The notes below the pieces were generated by a model. It saw nothing but the letters and a program-made list of their open reading frames with translations. It was not told the DNA's origin and ran no database searches. The position numbers and the translations under genes were made by a program. Below are positions 31,119 through 39,409 of a stretch of DNA of 45,631 nt, piece by piece. Origin of the DNA: an uncultured Erysipelotrichaceae bacterium (GTDB taxonomy: Bacteria; Bacillota_I; Bacilli_A; RF39; UBA660); contig CACXJP010000004.1 in the NCBI GenBank assembly GCA_902768065.1, forward strand, positions 1 to 45,631, in the 5' to 3' direction. Position 1 is the first letter of the stretch; every line of letters starts with the position of its first letter.

Positions 31119-31502
31119 ATGGATAATATAGAAAGCATTAATGACAGAATAATGAAACTAAAAAAGTTAGGAGAAAATGTCAAAAAAATAAGTGATGGAA
31201 ATCATACTTTTGAGGAATTATATCTTCAAAGAATGTATTTGTTTAGTGCAATATGTAATTGCTATCCAGAATTGTCTTGGAAATCAAAAAAACATTTTGA
31301 TGAAGAAAATGATCCGATGTTTAACGGTTGCTTTATAGTTGGAATAAACACTCCATCAGGAGTTGCTTCCTATCACTTTAAATTAGAACACTGGGATGAG
31401 TTTCTAGTAAAAGAAATAGAAAATGCTCCTCAATATGATGGTTATACACCGGAAGAAGTATTATCCAGAATAAAGTCTTTAAAAAAGAAGATAAGAGATT
31501 AG
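31119..31502 (+). CDS. WDGH domain protein
   Basis: A 127-residue soluble protein of a family common in phages and mobile regions. Diagnostic stretches: NHTFEELYLQRMYLFSAI, LSWKSKKHFDE, GCFIVGINTPSGVASYHF and APQYDGYTPEEVLSRI. The motif that names the family (WDGH) appears as YDGY. The biochemical role is unknown. It is followed 13 bases later by a Nudix gene, likely in the same transcript. Confidence 0.7.
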   Translation: MDNIESINDRIMKLKKLGENVKKISDGNHTFEELYLQRMYLFSAICNCYPELSWKSKKHFDEENDPMFNGCFIVGINTPSGVASYHFKLEHWDEFLVKEIENAPQYDGYTPEEVLSRIKSLKKKIRD

Positions 31503-31515
31503 AAAGGGTAATAAC

Positions 31516-31986
31516 ATGGATATAAGATATATAAATAATGACTTTCAATTTTTATTAAGAGTATCTGCATTAATCTATAATGAAGATAAGTCAAAAATAT
31601 TGATTTTTAATGTAAATGGAAGAGATTTCTATTTACTACCAGGTGGAAAGATAAATGAATTAGAAGAAAGCATTGATGCGATAAAAAGAGAAATAAAAGA
31701 AGAACTTGGTTGGGATAATATAGATTATAAATTTTCGGGAGTATGTGAAGAAATAGTAAACTTTAAAGGTTATAATAATCATCAAATAGATTTAATTTAC
31801 AAAGGTGTTTATAAGGAGAAAATAGAATCCTTTGAGTTTAAAGGAATTGAAGGAGATTGGATTAATTTCAAATGGATTGATACAGATGATATAGATAAAT
31901 ATAATATATATCCAAATATTGTAAAAGAAATGGTAAAAGATAAAACAGATAAAATATATCATTCAATTAGTAATGAAATAAAATGA
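31516..31986 (+). CDS. Nudix hydrolase
   Basis: A 156-residue hydrolase of nucleoside diphosphates linked to another moiety. The Nudix box is complete, GGKINELEESIDAIKREIKE followed by ELGW (~43-66), with the catalytic Glu residues in REIKEE. The C-terminal half (FKGYNNHQIDLIYKGVY, WINFKWIDTDDIDKYNIYP) fits ADP-ribose or NTP-type members, but the substrate cannot be assigned. ATG follows AGAAAGGG. It ends in TGA, rare in this window. Confidence 0.88.
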   Translation: MDIRYINNDFQFLLRVSALIYNEDKSKILIFNVNGRDFYLLPGGKINELEESIDAIKREIKEELGWDNIDYKFSGVCEEIVNFKGYNNHQIDLIYKGVYKEKIESFEFKGIEGDWINFKWIDTDDIDKYNIYPNIVKEMVKDKTDKIYHSISNEIK

Positions 31987-32010
31987 TTGCATAAGCAATC
32001 TTTTTTTTAT
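31985..32010 (+). terminator. Rho-independent terminator
   Basis: GATTGC/GCAATC around ATAA, then T8. Confidence 0.85.
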
Positions 32011-32062
32011 GAGTGGTTGTTGTAAAAATATCTTTATGGTATCATTATTATGGTGATAGTAT

Positions 32063-33187
32063 ATGAATAAAAAGGTAGATGATAATAATAGAAAATTTAA
32101 TATTTTTAATTTTTTATCGACATTTTCTAAATGTTTAATAGAAATATTTATATCATTATATTTATTTAAAAATGGATTCGATATTAAACATATCTTATTA
32201 TTTTATATTTTAGAAAACTTCTTTGCTATTTTTATTTCATATTTTTATGTAAAAATAGGTGAAAAATATAGCTATTCTGTACCTATAAGTATTGGTATTG
32301 TATCTTTTATAGGATTACAGGTTTTATTAAATAAATATATTTGTAATACATTTTCATATTTATTATTGATTTCGATAGTATATTCAATGTATAGAAGAGG
32401 GTACTGGGTATCAAGAAGATTTTATATTACTACAATAATGCCGAAAAGAGCATCATCAGAAAGATTTAGTATTGTTACTATAGTTGCTCAACTTGCCTCA
32501 ATATTATCTGGATATATTGGTTCTTATCTCTTAGATAGTTTAAACATGGGATTATTAACAATGATATCTGCAATAGTTTTATTAATTAGTATTATTCCAT
32601 TAATAGATATTGATTATGATAATACGAATACAAAAATAGAATTAATAAAAAACTTAAAAAAATATGATATTAGAAACTTTTTAGCATTCTCAATTTTTGA
32701 ATTAGATAACTTATTAGAATTCATTTTTCCAATTTATATTGCAATATACATAAAGAATTCATATATGATGGCAGGAACGATAAACGCCGTAAGTAATATT
32801 TCGATTATTATTTTTATATTTATATATGGAAAAATTATAAAAAAGAAGAATTATTTTATTATAAGTACTATTTTATTTATCCTACTAAGTTTCTCTAAGT
32901 TGTTTATTACAAGTTATTTAATATTATTTATCTATTTCTTTGATGGTATAGTTAAAAAGATGCAAAATCAATCGCTTAATAAAATATATTTTGAGAATCA
33001 TAAGGAAATAGATAATGCTAACTATAATTTGATATATCAAATATTAGAATCAGTAATTAGGCTAATAGTTGCGGCACCCTTACTTTTATTCAATGATATA
33101 AAGTATATGATAATATTTGTACTAATTGTAATTTTAATACAACTAATAATATACATTAGAATGAAAAAGAATAAGGTGTTGAATTAG
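32063..33187 (+). CDS. Major facilitator superfamily transporter 2
   Basis: A 374-residue transporter with 10-12 hydrophobic helices. Between the halves is a charged loop (IDIDYDNTNTKIELIKNLKK, ~178-197). RRGYWVSRRFYITTIMPKRA near residue 113 is a positively charged cytoplasmic loop. The MFS A-motif is poorly kept, so this is a distant member. The promoter is probably TTGTTG/TATCAT at 32,017-32,045. It is 15 bases upstream of the metalloprotease/amidohydrolase fusion gene, so it may move the substrate or product of that pair. Confidence 0.7.
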   Translation: MNKKVDDNNRKFNIFNFLSTFSKCLIEIFISLYLFKNGFDIKHILLFYILENFFAIFISYFYVKIGEKYSYSVPISIGIVSFIGLQVLLNKYICNTFSYLLLISIVYSMYRRGYWVSRRFYITTIMPKRASSERFSIVTIVAQLASILSGYIGSYLLDSLNMGLLTMISAIVLLISIIPLIDIDYDNTNTKIELIKNLKKYDIRNFLAFSIFELDNLLEFIFPIYIAIYIKNSYMMAGTINAVSNISIIIFIFIYGKIIKKKNYFIISTILFILLSFSKLFITSYLILFIYFFDGIVKKMQNQSLNKIYFENHKEIDNANYNLIYQILESVIRLIVAAPLLLFNDIKYMIIFVLIVILIQLIIYIRMKKNKVLN

Positions 33188-33202
33188 CAAAGGAGTAATA
33201 AA

Positions 33203-34531
33203 ATGAAAAAAGTATTAGAAAATGATTTATGTATAGTAGATTATTCTGAAACTCTACAAAGTTTAGCTGAATCAACAATGGAATTATTAAAGGGAAAAAT
33301 ACCAGAATATGAAGAATTCTTTTGTGTAAAATTAACTGATAAAATAAAAGTGAATTATTTTGATAACTTACAAGAATTTAGAGATTTTATTCACAATATT
33401 AGAAATGACAATTCTCTTCCTGAATATGCAACTGGAACATATGATAAAGATATGATAAATGCTTGTATTAATCCAGAAGACCAAAATAGAAGAGTATTTA
33501 CAGCATCCCATGAGTTATTTCATATTCTATATAAAAAGTATATTTTAGAAAAAAATAATTTTGATAGGATTGTTTGGTACGATGAAGGAATGGCTCAATA
33601 TATGTCAGGAGAAAAAGATAAAATAAAAGATGAAGAATCTTTTAAACAATTCTATTTAAAAGTAAAAGCTGACACAAAAATAATTCCAGAATTAGGTTCT
33701 TTAATACATGGAAAGATGTTTTTAAACGATAATTATAATGGATATAATTTATCATATATTGCAATAAGATATTTAAATGAAATATTAAATCCAGACGAAT
33801 TTAAAAATCTAATGTATAATCCTGAAAAAATAAAAGAATATGGAAAAAGAATAGTTATAAATTCTTTTAATTACTTTGATAAGAGATATTGTCAAAATGA
33901 TCAATTTGAAGAAGAAATAGAATATTTGGAAAGACTAAATTATGATAATGATTATTTATATTTAAAAGGAAAGAATAAAATATTATTTTCAGCTCCTCAT
34001 ACCATGATGCAAGAAAGAGAAGATGGTAGTATAAAATTAAGTGAACCATATACTAAGGCAATTTCTCTTTTTTTAAATCGTCATGATGATACATATTCTA
34101 TGGTTAAGTTAAAAGATACCAAAATAGAATCTAACAATGATAATTATGATGATTATAATGTGGAACTAAGAAGGCTAATAAAAGAAAATGATATTGCAAT
34201 AATAATAGATCTACATGGAGCAGCAAAAGAAAGAGATTTTGATGTTGAGTTTGGAACATTAAATAATTTATCAACAGACTATATAACCGTAAAAGAATTA
34301 GAGGATAGTTTTAAAGAAAATGGAATAAATAATATTGCTTATAATGATCCGTTTAAAGGAGGAGCAATTACAAAGGGATTATTTGAAATTGATAATGTCG
34401 ATGTAATTCAAATTGAAATTAATAAAAAATATAGAGAAGATCCAGAAAGCTTAAGAAAAATAATTTCTTCGTTAGAAACATTTATAAAAAAATATAATGA
34501 ATCAATTAATAAAAAAACTATTAGGAGGTAG
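33203..34531 (+). CDS. Fusion of HExxH metallopeptidase and N-formylglutamate-amidohydrolase-like domain
   Basis: A 442-residue two-domain protein. Residues ~1-235 form a gluzincin-type metallopeptidase: ASHELFHILYKKY with HExxH and WYDEGMAQYMSG with the downstream Glu zinc ligand. Residues ~250-435 resemble N-formylglutamate amidohydrolase: FSAPHTMMQERE (SxPH), IIDLHGAAKERDFDVEFG (DLHG) and VIQIEINKKYR (E near the end). No signal peptide, so it acts in the cytoplasm. Possibly a peptide is cut and an N-acyl group removed. The ADP-ribosylglycohydrolase gene begins three bases after the stop. The fusion is not one I know. Confidence 0.7.
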   Translation: MKKVLENDLCIVDYSETLQSLAESTMELLKGKIPEYEEFFCVKLTDKIKVNYFDNLQEFRDFIHNIRNDNSLPEYATGTYDKDMINACINPEDQNRRVFTASHELFHILYKKYILEKNNFDRIVWYDEGMAQYMSGEKDKIKDEESFKQFYLKVKADTKIIPELGSLIHGKMFLNDNYNGYNLSYIAIRYLNEILNPDEFKNLMYNPEKIKEYGKRIVINSFNYFDKRYCQNDQFEEEIEYLERLNYDNDYLYLKGKNKILFSAPHTMMQEREDGSIKLSEPYTKAISLFLNRHDDTYSMVKLKDTKIESNNDNYDDYNVELRRLIKENDIAIIIDLHGAAKERDFDVEFGTLNNLSTDYITVKELEDSFKENGINNIAYNDPFKGGAITKGLFEIDNVDVIQIEINKKYREDPESLRKIISSLETFIKKYNESINKKTIRR

Positions 34532-34534
34532 GTT

Positions 34535-35299
34535 ATGTTAGGTGCAATTTATGGAGATAAAGCAGGTAGTATTTATGAGTATAATCAAACAAAAAATATA
34601 ACACATATATACCCTGATAAATTAATTACAAGTGATTCTTTTTATAGTGATGATACTATAGAGACTATTGCTTTAATTGATGCAATAACAAGTAACAAAG
34701 ATTATGAAAAAAAATTAAGAAAATACATTCTAAAAAATGAAAATTATAAACCTAACTATACTCCATATTTTGAAAAACCATTTTCACCAAATACAATGAA
34801 ATGGGCCAAGGGACTAGGCAATTCAAATAGCACAGGTAATGGTGCAATGATGAGAATATCTCCTGTAGGATACTTGTTTAATACAGAAGAAGATGTAATA
34901 GAAAATGTTAAGTTAGCAACAATTCCTTCACATAATTCAAAAGAAGCAATAAATTCAGCAACAACAATTGCTTTAATAATATATTATTTTAGACAAGGAT
35001 TAACGAAAGAAGAAGTTTTTAGAAAATTGAATTTAAAAGTAAAATATAGCCCATTTGAAAAATTTAATATGACATGTCATGAGACTATAGGCAACTGTTT
35101 GTATGCATTATATGAATCTGATTCTTTTGAGGATGCAATTAGAAAGTCGTTATCAATGGGAGGAGATACTGATACAAATTCTTGTATTGTTGGATCGATG
35201 GCAGAAGCATTATATGGTATGACAGAAAAACAAAAAGAAGAAGCTAAAGAAAATCTTCCAAAAGAGTATATAAAAATTCTTAAAAGAGTAGGTTATTAG
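34535..35299 (+). CDS. ADP-ribosylglycohydrolase (DraG/ARH family)
   Basis: A 254-residue hydrolase that removes ADP-ribose from proteins or small molecules. Metal and substrate motifs are present: GAIYGDKAGSIYE at the start, SDDT (~46-49), GNGAMMRISP (~100) and GGDTDTNSCIVGSMAEALYG (~208-227). These supply the acidic ligands of the two Mg ions. It is last in the three-gene operon 32,063-35,299, with AGGAGG overlapping the fusion gene stop. It could reverse an ADP-ribosylation or process ADP-ribosyl peptides made by the partner; no ADP-ribosyltransferase is seen. Confidence 0.9.
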   Translation: MLGAIYGDKAGSIYEYNQTKNITHIYPDKLITSDSFYSDDTIETIALIDAITSNKDYEKKLRKYILKNENYKPNYTPYFEKPFSPNTMKWAKGLGNSNSTGNGAMMRISPVGYLFNTEEDVIENVKLATIPSHNSKEAINSATTIALIIYYFRQGLTKEEVFRKLNLKVKYSPFEKFNMTCHETIGNCLYALYESDSFEDAIRKSLSMGGDTDTNSCIVGSMAEALYGMTEKQKEEAKENLPKEYIKILKRVGY

Positions 35300-35424
35300 A
35301 GCAAACAATAATATATTTATATATTTTAGTAATGATAAGAAATTTTTATAGTAAAAAAAAGTAAATTAACTAGATTTTTATTATGTTTTACGTTAGAATT
35401 TATTTATAAGTGGGTGGTGAAAAT

Positions 35425-36327
35425 ATGAAAAAAATTAATGAACTATACAATATAGATAAGACCACCTTGTCACATTCTTTTCAAGAAGCATGTAGTGATA
35501 AAGATTTTAAAAAATTTGTCTATGATTTAAATATAAAAGAGGAAGTATTAGAAAAATATACTTCTAGTTTACAAGATGCCTTTGTAGAATACAAAAATTG
35601 TAAAAACTGCAAAGGATTATCAGTGTGTAAAAATAGTGAAAAAGGATATAAATATACACCTATTGGTGGAGATAAAATAATAGATTTTTCATATGATGCA
35701 TGTGATAAATTAAATAAAGAATTGAAAGCAAATGAATATAAGAATAATTTAAGTGTATTTGAAATGAATGAAGAAATAAAAAATGCTTCATTTAAGGAAA
35801 TATATAAAGATGATAAAGCAAGAGTACCAATAATAAAATATTTTAAACAATTTATTGATGACTACAATAATGATAATCATCCAAAAGGTTTATATTTACA
35901 TGGATCATTTGGATCAGGTAAAACATATTTGATAGCATCATTATTTAATGAATTAGCAAAAAAAGATATTAAAAGTACTTTGGTTTATTATCCGGATTTT
36001 TTAGTAACACTAAAATCCTCATTCCAAACTGATTTTTCAGAGAAGTTTAATTATATCAAAAAGACTCCATTACTCTTATTTGATGATATAGGAGCAGAAA
36101 ATTGCAGTAATTGGTCTAGAGATGAAGTACTTGGACCAATACTACAATATCGAATGGAAAATCATTTACCAACGTTTTTTACATCAAATCTAACTATCGA
36201 AGAATTGGAAAAGTCTCTTTCAATTACTTCATCTGGTGTTGATAAAATAAAAGCGAAACGTATAATTGAAAGAATTAAACAGTTAACAATTCAAGAAGAA
36301 TTGATTAGTAAAAATAGGAGGAAATAA
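35425..36327 (+). CDS. dnaI: Primosomal helicase loader DnaI
   Basis: A 300-residue AAA+ protein that loads the replicative helicase. The N-terminal domain has a zinc-type cluster YKNCKNCKGLSVCKN (~56-70). The ATPase has Walker A LYLHGSFGSGKTYLIASL (~160), Walker B PLLLFDDIGAEN (~225) and sensor-type FFTSNLT. The start at 35425 is in GGTGGTGAAAATATG. An ATG five codons earlier lacks a ribosome site. It marks the return to core genes after the island. In relatives dnaB/dnaI form a pair; no dnaB is seen here. Confidence 0.9.
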   Translation: MKKINELYNIDKTTLSHSFQEACSDKDFKKFVYDLNIKEEVLEKYTSSLQDAFVEYKNCKNCKGLSVCKNSEKGYKYTPIGGDKIIDFSYDACDKLNKELKANEYKNNLSVFEMNEEIKNASFKEIYKDDKARVPIIKYFKQFIDDYNNDNHPKGLYLHGSFGSGKTYLIASLFNELAKKDIKSTLVYYPDFLVTLKSSFQTDFSEKFNYIKKTPLLLFDDIGAENCSNWSRDEVLGPILQYRMENHLPTFFTSNLTIEELEKSLSITSSGVDKIKAKRIIERIKQLTIQEELISKNRRK

Positions 36328-36329
36328 TA

Positions 36330-38258
36330 GTGAACATTGAGAAAGCATTAAGAAATTATTTGAACAGAAAAGGACCAAAAATCAAATATGATGATTTTTG
36401 TGTGTATTGTGAAAATAATGCTGATGCTGCAATCAATGTTCTTTTTAAATTGGCAAATGAAGAAATAGATACAATGACTGATTCTAAAACACTAGATAGG
36501 GTTGTTGAAGTTCTAAAATATGTTGAATTGATAATTGGAAATTGTGATGATGCAAATAGAAAGATTGTTAATAGGAAAATAGTTAAGTTAACAGAAAAAC
36601 TAACTAGAATTCAAATTGAAGAGTATAAAAGATTCTCTAATATGAATAAAATAAAAAGTGAGTTTAATAAAGTAAAAAGAGAACTAGAAGTATTATTAGA
36701 CTTATGTGAGAAAAAAGATACAAAGCAATATAATTTTATGCAATACTTGATTGAAGAATCAAAAAATATTGAGTATTTAGAATATACAATTAAAAAGATG
36801 CCTGCATTAGTAAATGTTAAAGATAAAGATGAAGTTCCATTGTTCAGAAATTTAGTAAAGTCCTACTTAGAAAGTGTTATTGATTACAATGAAGAAAATG
36901 TTTTATATTATGGGAATTTAATTACACTGATAATGTCTCAAAAGAGTTTTACACTATCTGATATTGAAAAAAGAAAATGTTTAGAAGAAGTGTATAAATG
37001 TATCAATAAAATGAGTTTCAATAAAAAGAAACAAAAAAAGAATGCTTCAAAATTAGAATTATTAAAAAAACTTACAGATATTATTAAAGGAAATTCTGAA
37101 AAATATTTAGATATAGAAGAAATAGCCTCTAAATATAATATTGAGATTAATTTTAGTGATACATTACTTGAAAAGGTTCATCTAAATAAGACTGCATCTG
37201 AAGGATATATGTCAGGAAGAAAAGAAATAGATGATTATATTATTTCAATGGATGGAGATACTGCTGTTGAGATTGATGATGCACTATCATGTAGAAAACT
37301 ACCTAATGGAAATTATCTATTAGGAGTACATATTGCATCAGTATTAGGATATTTCCCATATGAATCAGATATTATTCAAAATGCTATTACAAGAAATCAA
37401 TCAATTTATCTACCTCATAGATATCAATCTAAATCAGATGAATTCAATAGAACAATACCGATTTTTCCATATGAGTTTTGTGCAGATAAGGCTTCCTTAA
37501 AAGAGGGGGAAAAAAGATTAGCAAGAAGTTATTTATTTGAAATAGATAAAGATGGAAATATTGTAAATGAGACATTCAAAAAAACAATAATTACCAATAA
37601 TAAACAGTTGACTTATGAAGATGCAAATAAGATAATTACACATGGTACAAAAGATGAACAATTACAAAATACAATAAATAATTTATTAGAAGTAACAAAG
37701 ATTTTAGATAAAAAATATGTATCAACAGAACTATATGACAAGATTAAAGAAAATGTAAGTGATACATCTGAATTAAGAGTTAAAAGGATTGGTTCAGAAA
37801 ACATTGTTTATCAGTCTATGCTTTTAACGGGAAATAGAGTAGCAGAATACTTTAATAGAAATGGTTTCCCATTATTATATAGAGTTCACTATGTTAATGA
37901 AGAGAATAATAGAAAACTAGAAGCGATGATAGATAATTTAAATAGAACATATAAAGGGAATCAATTTAAAAATCTATATCAACTAATTGAAGGCATCTAT
38001 CCAAAAGGATGGTATGCAGAAGAAGGTAGACATACAGGTTTAGATTTGGATCATTATTGTCACTGTACCTCAGTACTAAGAAGAGCAGCAGATATAATAG
38101 TTGAACATGCATTAGAGATTTGCTATGACAAAGAGCCAACGAAAGAAGAATTAGAACAGTTAAAAGAAGAAATCGCGACAAAAGTGGTTGAAATAAATGC
38201 AAAACAAACACCAATAGAATACTTCTTAAAAGAATATCAGAAAAAACATAGAATGTAG
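36330..38258 (+). CDS. RNB-domain exoribonuclease (RNase II/R family)
   Basis: A 642-residue protein. The first ~270 residues are helical and unlike the usual cold-shock domains. The RNB catalytic domain follows (~300-600): MDGDTAVEIDDALSCRKL with the Asp cluster for Mg, GVHIASVLGYFPYES, IYLPHRY, LARSYLFEID and a late NRVAEYF/FPLLYRVH segment with the conserved Arg-Val-His. No S1 domain is visible at the C-terminus (ends QKKHRM). It starts with GTG 36330 after AGGAGG, two bases after dnaI. It degrades RNA 3' to 5'; being without CSD or S1 domains is unusual for RNase R. Confidence 0.8.
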   Translation: MNIEKALRNYLNRKGPKIKYDDFCVYCENNADAAINVLFKLANEEIDTMTDSKTLDRVVEVLKYVELIIGNCDDANRKIVNRKIVKLTEKLTRIQIEEYKRFSNMNKIKSEFNKVKRELEVLLDLCEKKDTKQYNFMQYLIEESKNIEYLEYTIKKMPALVNVKDKDEVPLFRNLVKSYLESVIDYNEENVLYYGNLITLIMSQKSFTLSDIEKRKCLEEVYKCINKMSFNKKKQKKNASKLELLKKLTDIIKGNSEKYLDIEEIASKYNIEINFSDTLLEKVHLNKTASEGYMSGRKEIDDYIISMDGDTAVEIDDALSCRKLPNGNYLLGVHIASVLGYFPYESDIIQNAITRNQSIYLPHRYQSKSDEFNRTIPIFPYEFCADKASLKEGEKRLARSYLFEIDKDGNIVNETFKKTIITNNKQLTYEDANKIITHGTKDEQLQNTINNLLEVTKILDKKYVSTELYDKIKENVSDTSELRVKRIGSENIVYQSMLLTGNRVAEYFNRNGFPLLYRVHYVNEENNRKLEAMIDNLNRTYKGNQFKNLYQLIEGIYPKGWYAEEGRHTGLDLDHYCHCTSVLRRAADIIVEHALEICYDKEPTKEELEQLKEEIATKVVEINAKQTPIEYFLKEYQKKHRM

Positions 38259-38284
38259 GAAGAAATAATATTTCTTCCTTTTTA
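38257..38284 (+). terminator. Rho-independent terminator
   Basis: AGGAAGAAA/TTTCTTCCT (38257-38265 with 38271-38279) then T5, closing dnaI-rnb. Confidence 0.9.
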
Positions 38285-38345
38285 TAATGTGTTCAACTTT
38301 ACAAAAAAATTAAAGTAAGATAAAATGAAAATAGGAGGATTTCAT

Positions 38346-39383
38346 ATGAAAGTACTTAAAGATAACCATGGTTTTACACTAGTAGAAATTTTAGCTACTA
38401 TGGCAATATTAATTATTCTAATGGGAGTAGGAACAGCTGCTTATACTAGATATAGAAAAGATTCGTTAAATAAATCTTATGATTTAATTCAAAAAAATGT
38501 TGTAACAGCAGCAGAGAATTATTTTATTGATAATATTTATGATACAAATGTTGATATAAATGATTTAGTTGATCAAGGATATTTAGATACTGTAATAGAT
38601 CCAGCACATAAAGATAAGACATGTAATGGTAGAGTTGTATTACTAGGCCAAATACAACCAGAAAATCCAGAAGCTATTCAAAGTTCATCTTTGAAAGTAA
38701 GTCTAGAATGTGGAAAAGAGAAAAGATGTATGAGTTCAAACACAGATTTATCATGTGATATTGAAGGTGGAGTAACAACAGATGGAAAAACCACTTATTA
38801 TATGTGTGGAGTAAAGGATAATGCTACTTCTCCAGAAAATAAGAAGTCAACGATATTTAAAGAAGGAATAACACTAGTTGCTCGCGTTAAATTTAATGAA
38901 TTAAAAACAGAATCAATGGATTATTTTGGAAATTGGCAAAATGGTGGTGGAGGTTTAGGACTTTCTGCAAATTCCCATACATTCTTCTTTAATGAATATA
39001 TTGTAAATGAAATCGATGCAGAACATTCCCAAAATATTGGCTACAAAACTGCTTCATCAAGTGTCCCAGCAATTAGAAATAGATGGTATGTAGTTGTAGG
39101 TACATATGATAATAATGATTTGAAGTTATATATTAATGGAGAAAATAAAGCAACAGAAACAGTCCCAGGATATGTTTCATCAAGCCCAATGGAGTTTATG
39201 CTTGGAGGAAATCCTCAACCGGTTGGAGATGGGTGGCCAATGATACTACCAGCAAACATATCAATAAGTAATGCGCTAATATTTGATAAAGCATTATCTC
39301 AAGATATCATTGAAGAAAATTATTCAAATCCTGAAGTAGAAATTACTTATACAGGAGATGCAATATTCAGCAGAGCATTCTAA
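38346..39383 (+). CDS. Prepilin-like protein with C-terminal LamG-type domain
   Basis: A 345-residue surface protein. NHGFTLVEILATMAILIILM at the N-terminus is a type IV prepilin leader, cleaved after Gly with Phe+1 and Glu+5. A pilin-like helix follows, and a middle segment with Cys residues (KTCNGR, LECGKEKRCMSSNTDLSCD). The last ~190 residues resemble a LamG/concanavalin-type sandwich (ARVKFNELKTESMDYFGNW, WYVVVGTYDNNDLKLYINGE, GWPMILPANISISNALIFDK), a usual glycan- or protein-binding fold. ATG 38346 follows AGGAGG. It pairs with the next gene. Such tip pilins could serve adhesion, or DNA uptake together with ComEA/EC. Confidence 0.8.
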   Translation: MKVLKDNHGFTLVEILATMAILIILMGVGTAAYTRYRKDSLNKSYDLIQKNVVTAAENYFIDNIYDTNVDINDLVDQGYLDTVIDPAHKDKTCNGRVVLLGQIQPENPEAIQSSSLKVSLECGKEKRCMSSNTDLSCDIEGGVTTDGKTTYYMCGVKDNATSPENKKSTIFKEGITLVARVKFNELKTESMDYFGNWQNGGGGLGLSANSHTFFFNEYIVNEIDAEHSQNIGYKTASSSVPAIRNRWYVVVGTYDNNDLKLYINGENKATETVPGYVSSSPMEFMLGGNPQPVGDGWPMILPANISISNALIFDKALSQDIIEENYSNPEVEITYTGDAIFSRAF

Positions 39384-39409
39384 TGAATAAAAAATATTAG
39401 GAGGAATTT

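Noticed and set aside
35300..35424. A comEC tail between the ADP-ribosylglycohydrolase gene and dnaI
   Set aside because: No match to the tail motifs. The region 30,983-35,424 holds accessory genes but no comEC copies, so the repeat array ends at ~30,240.
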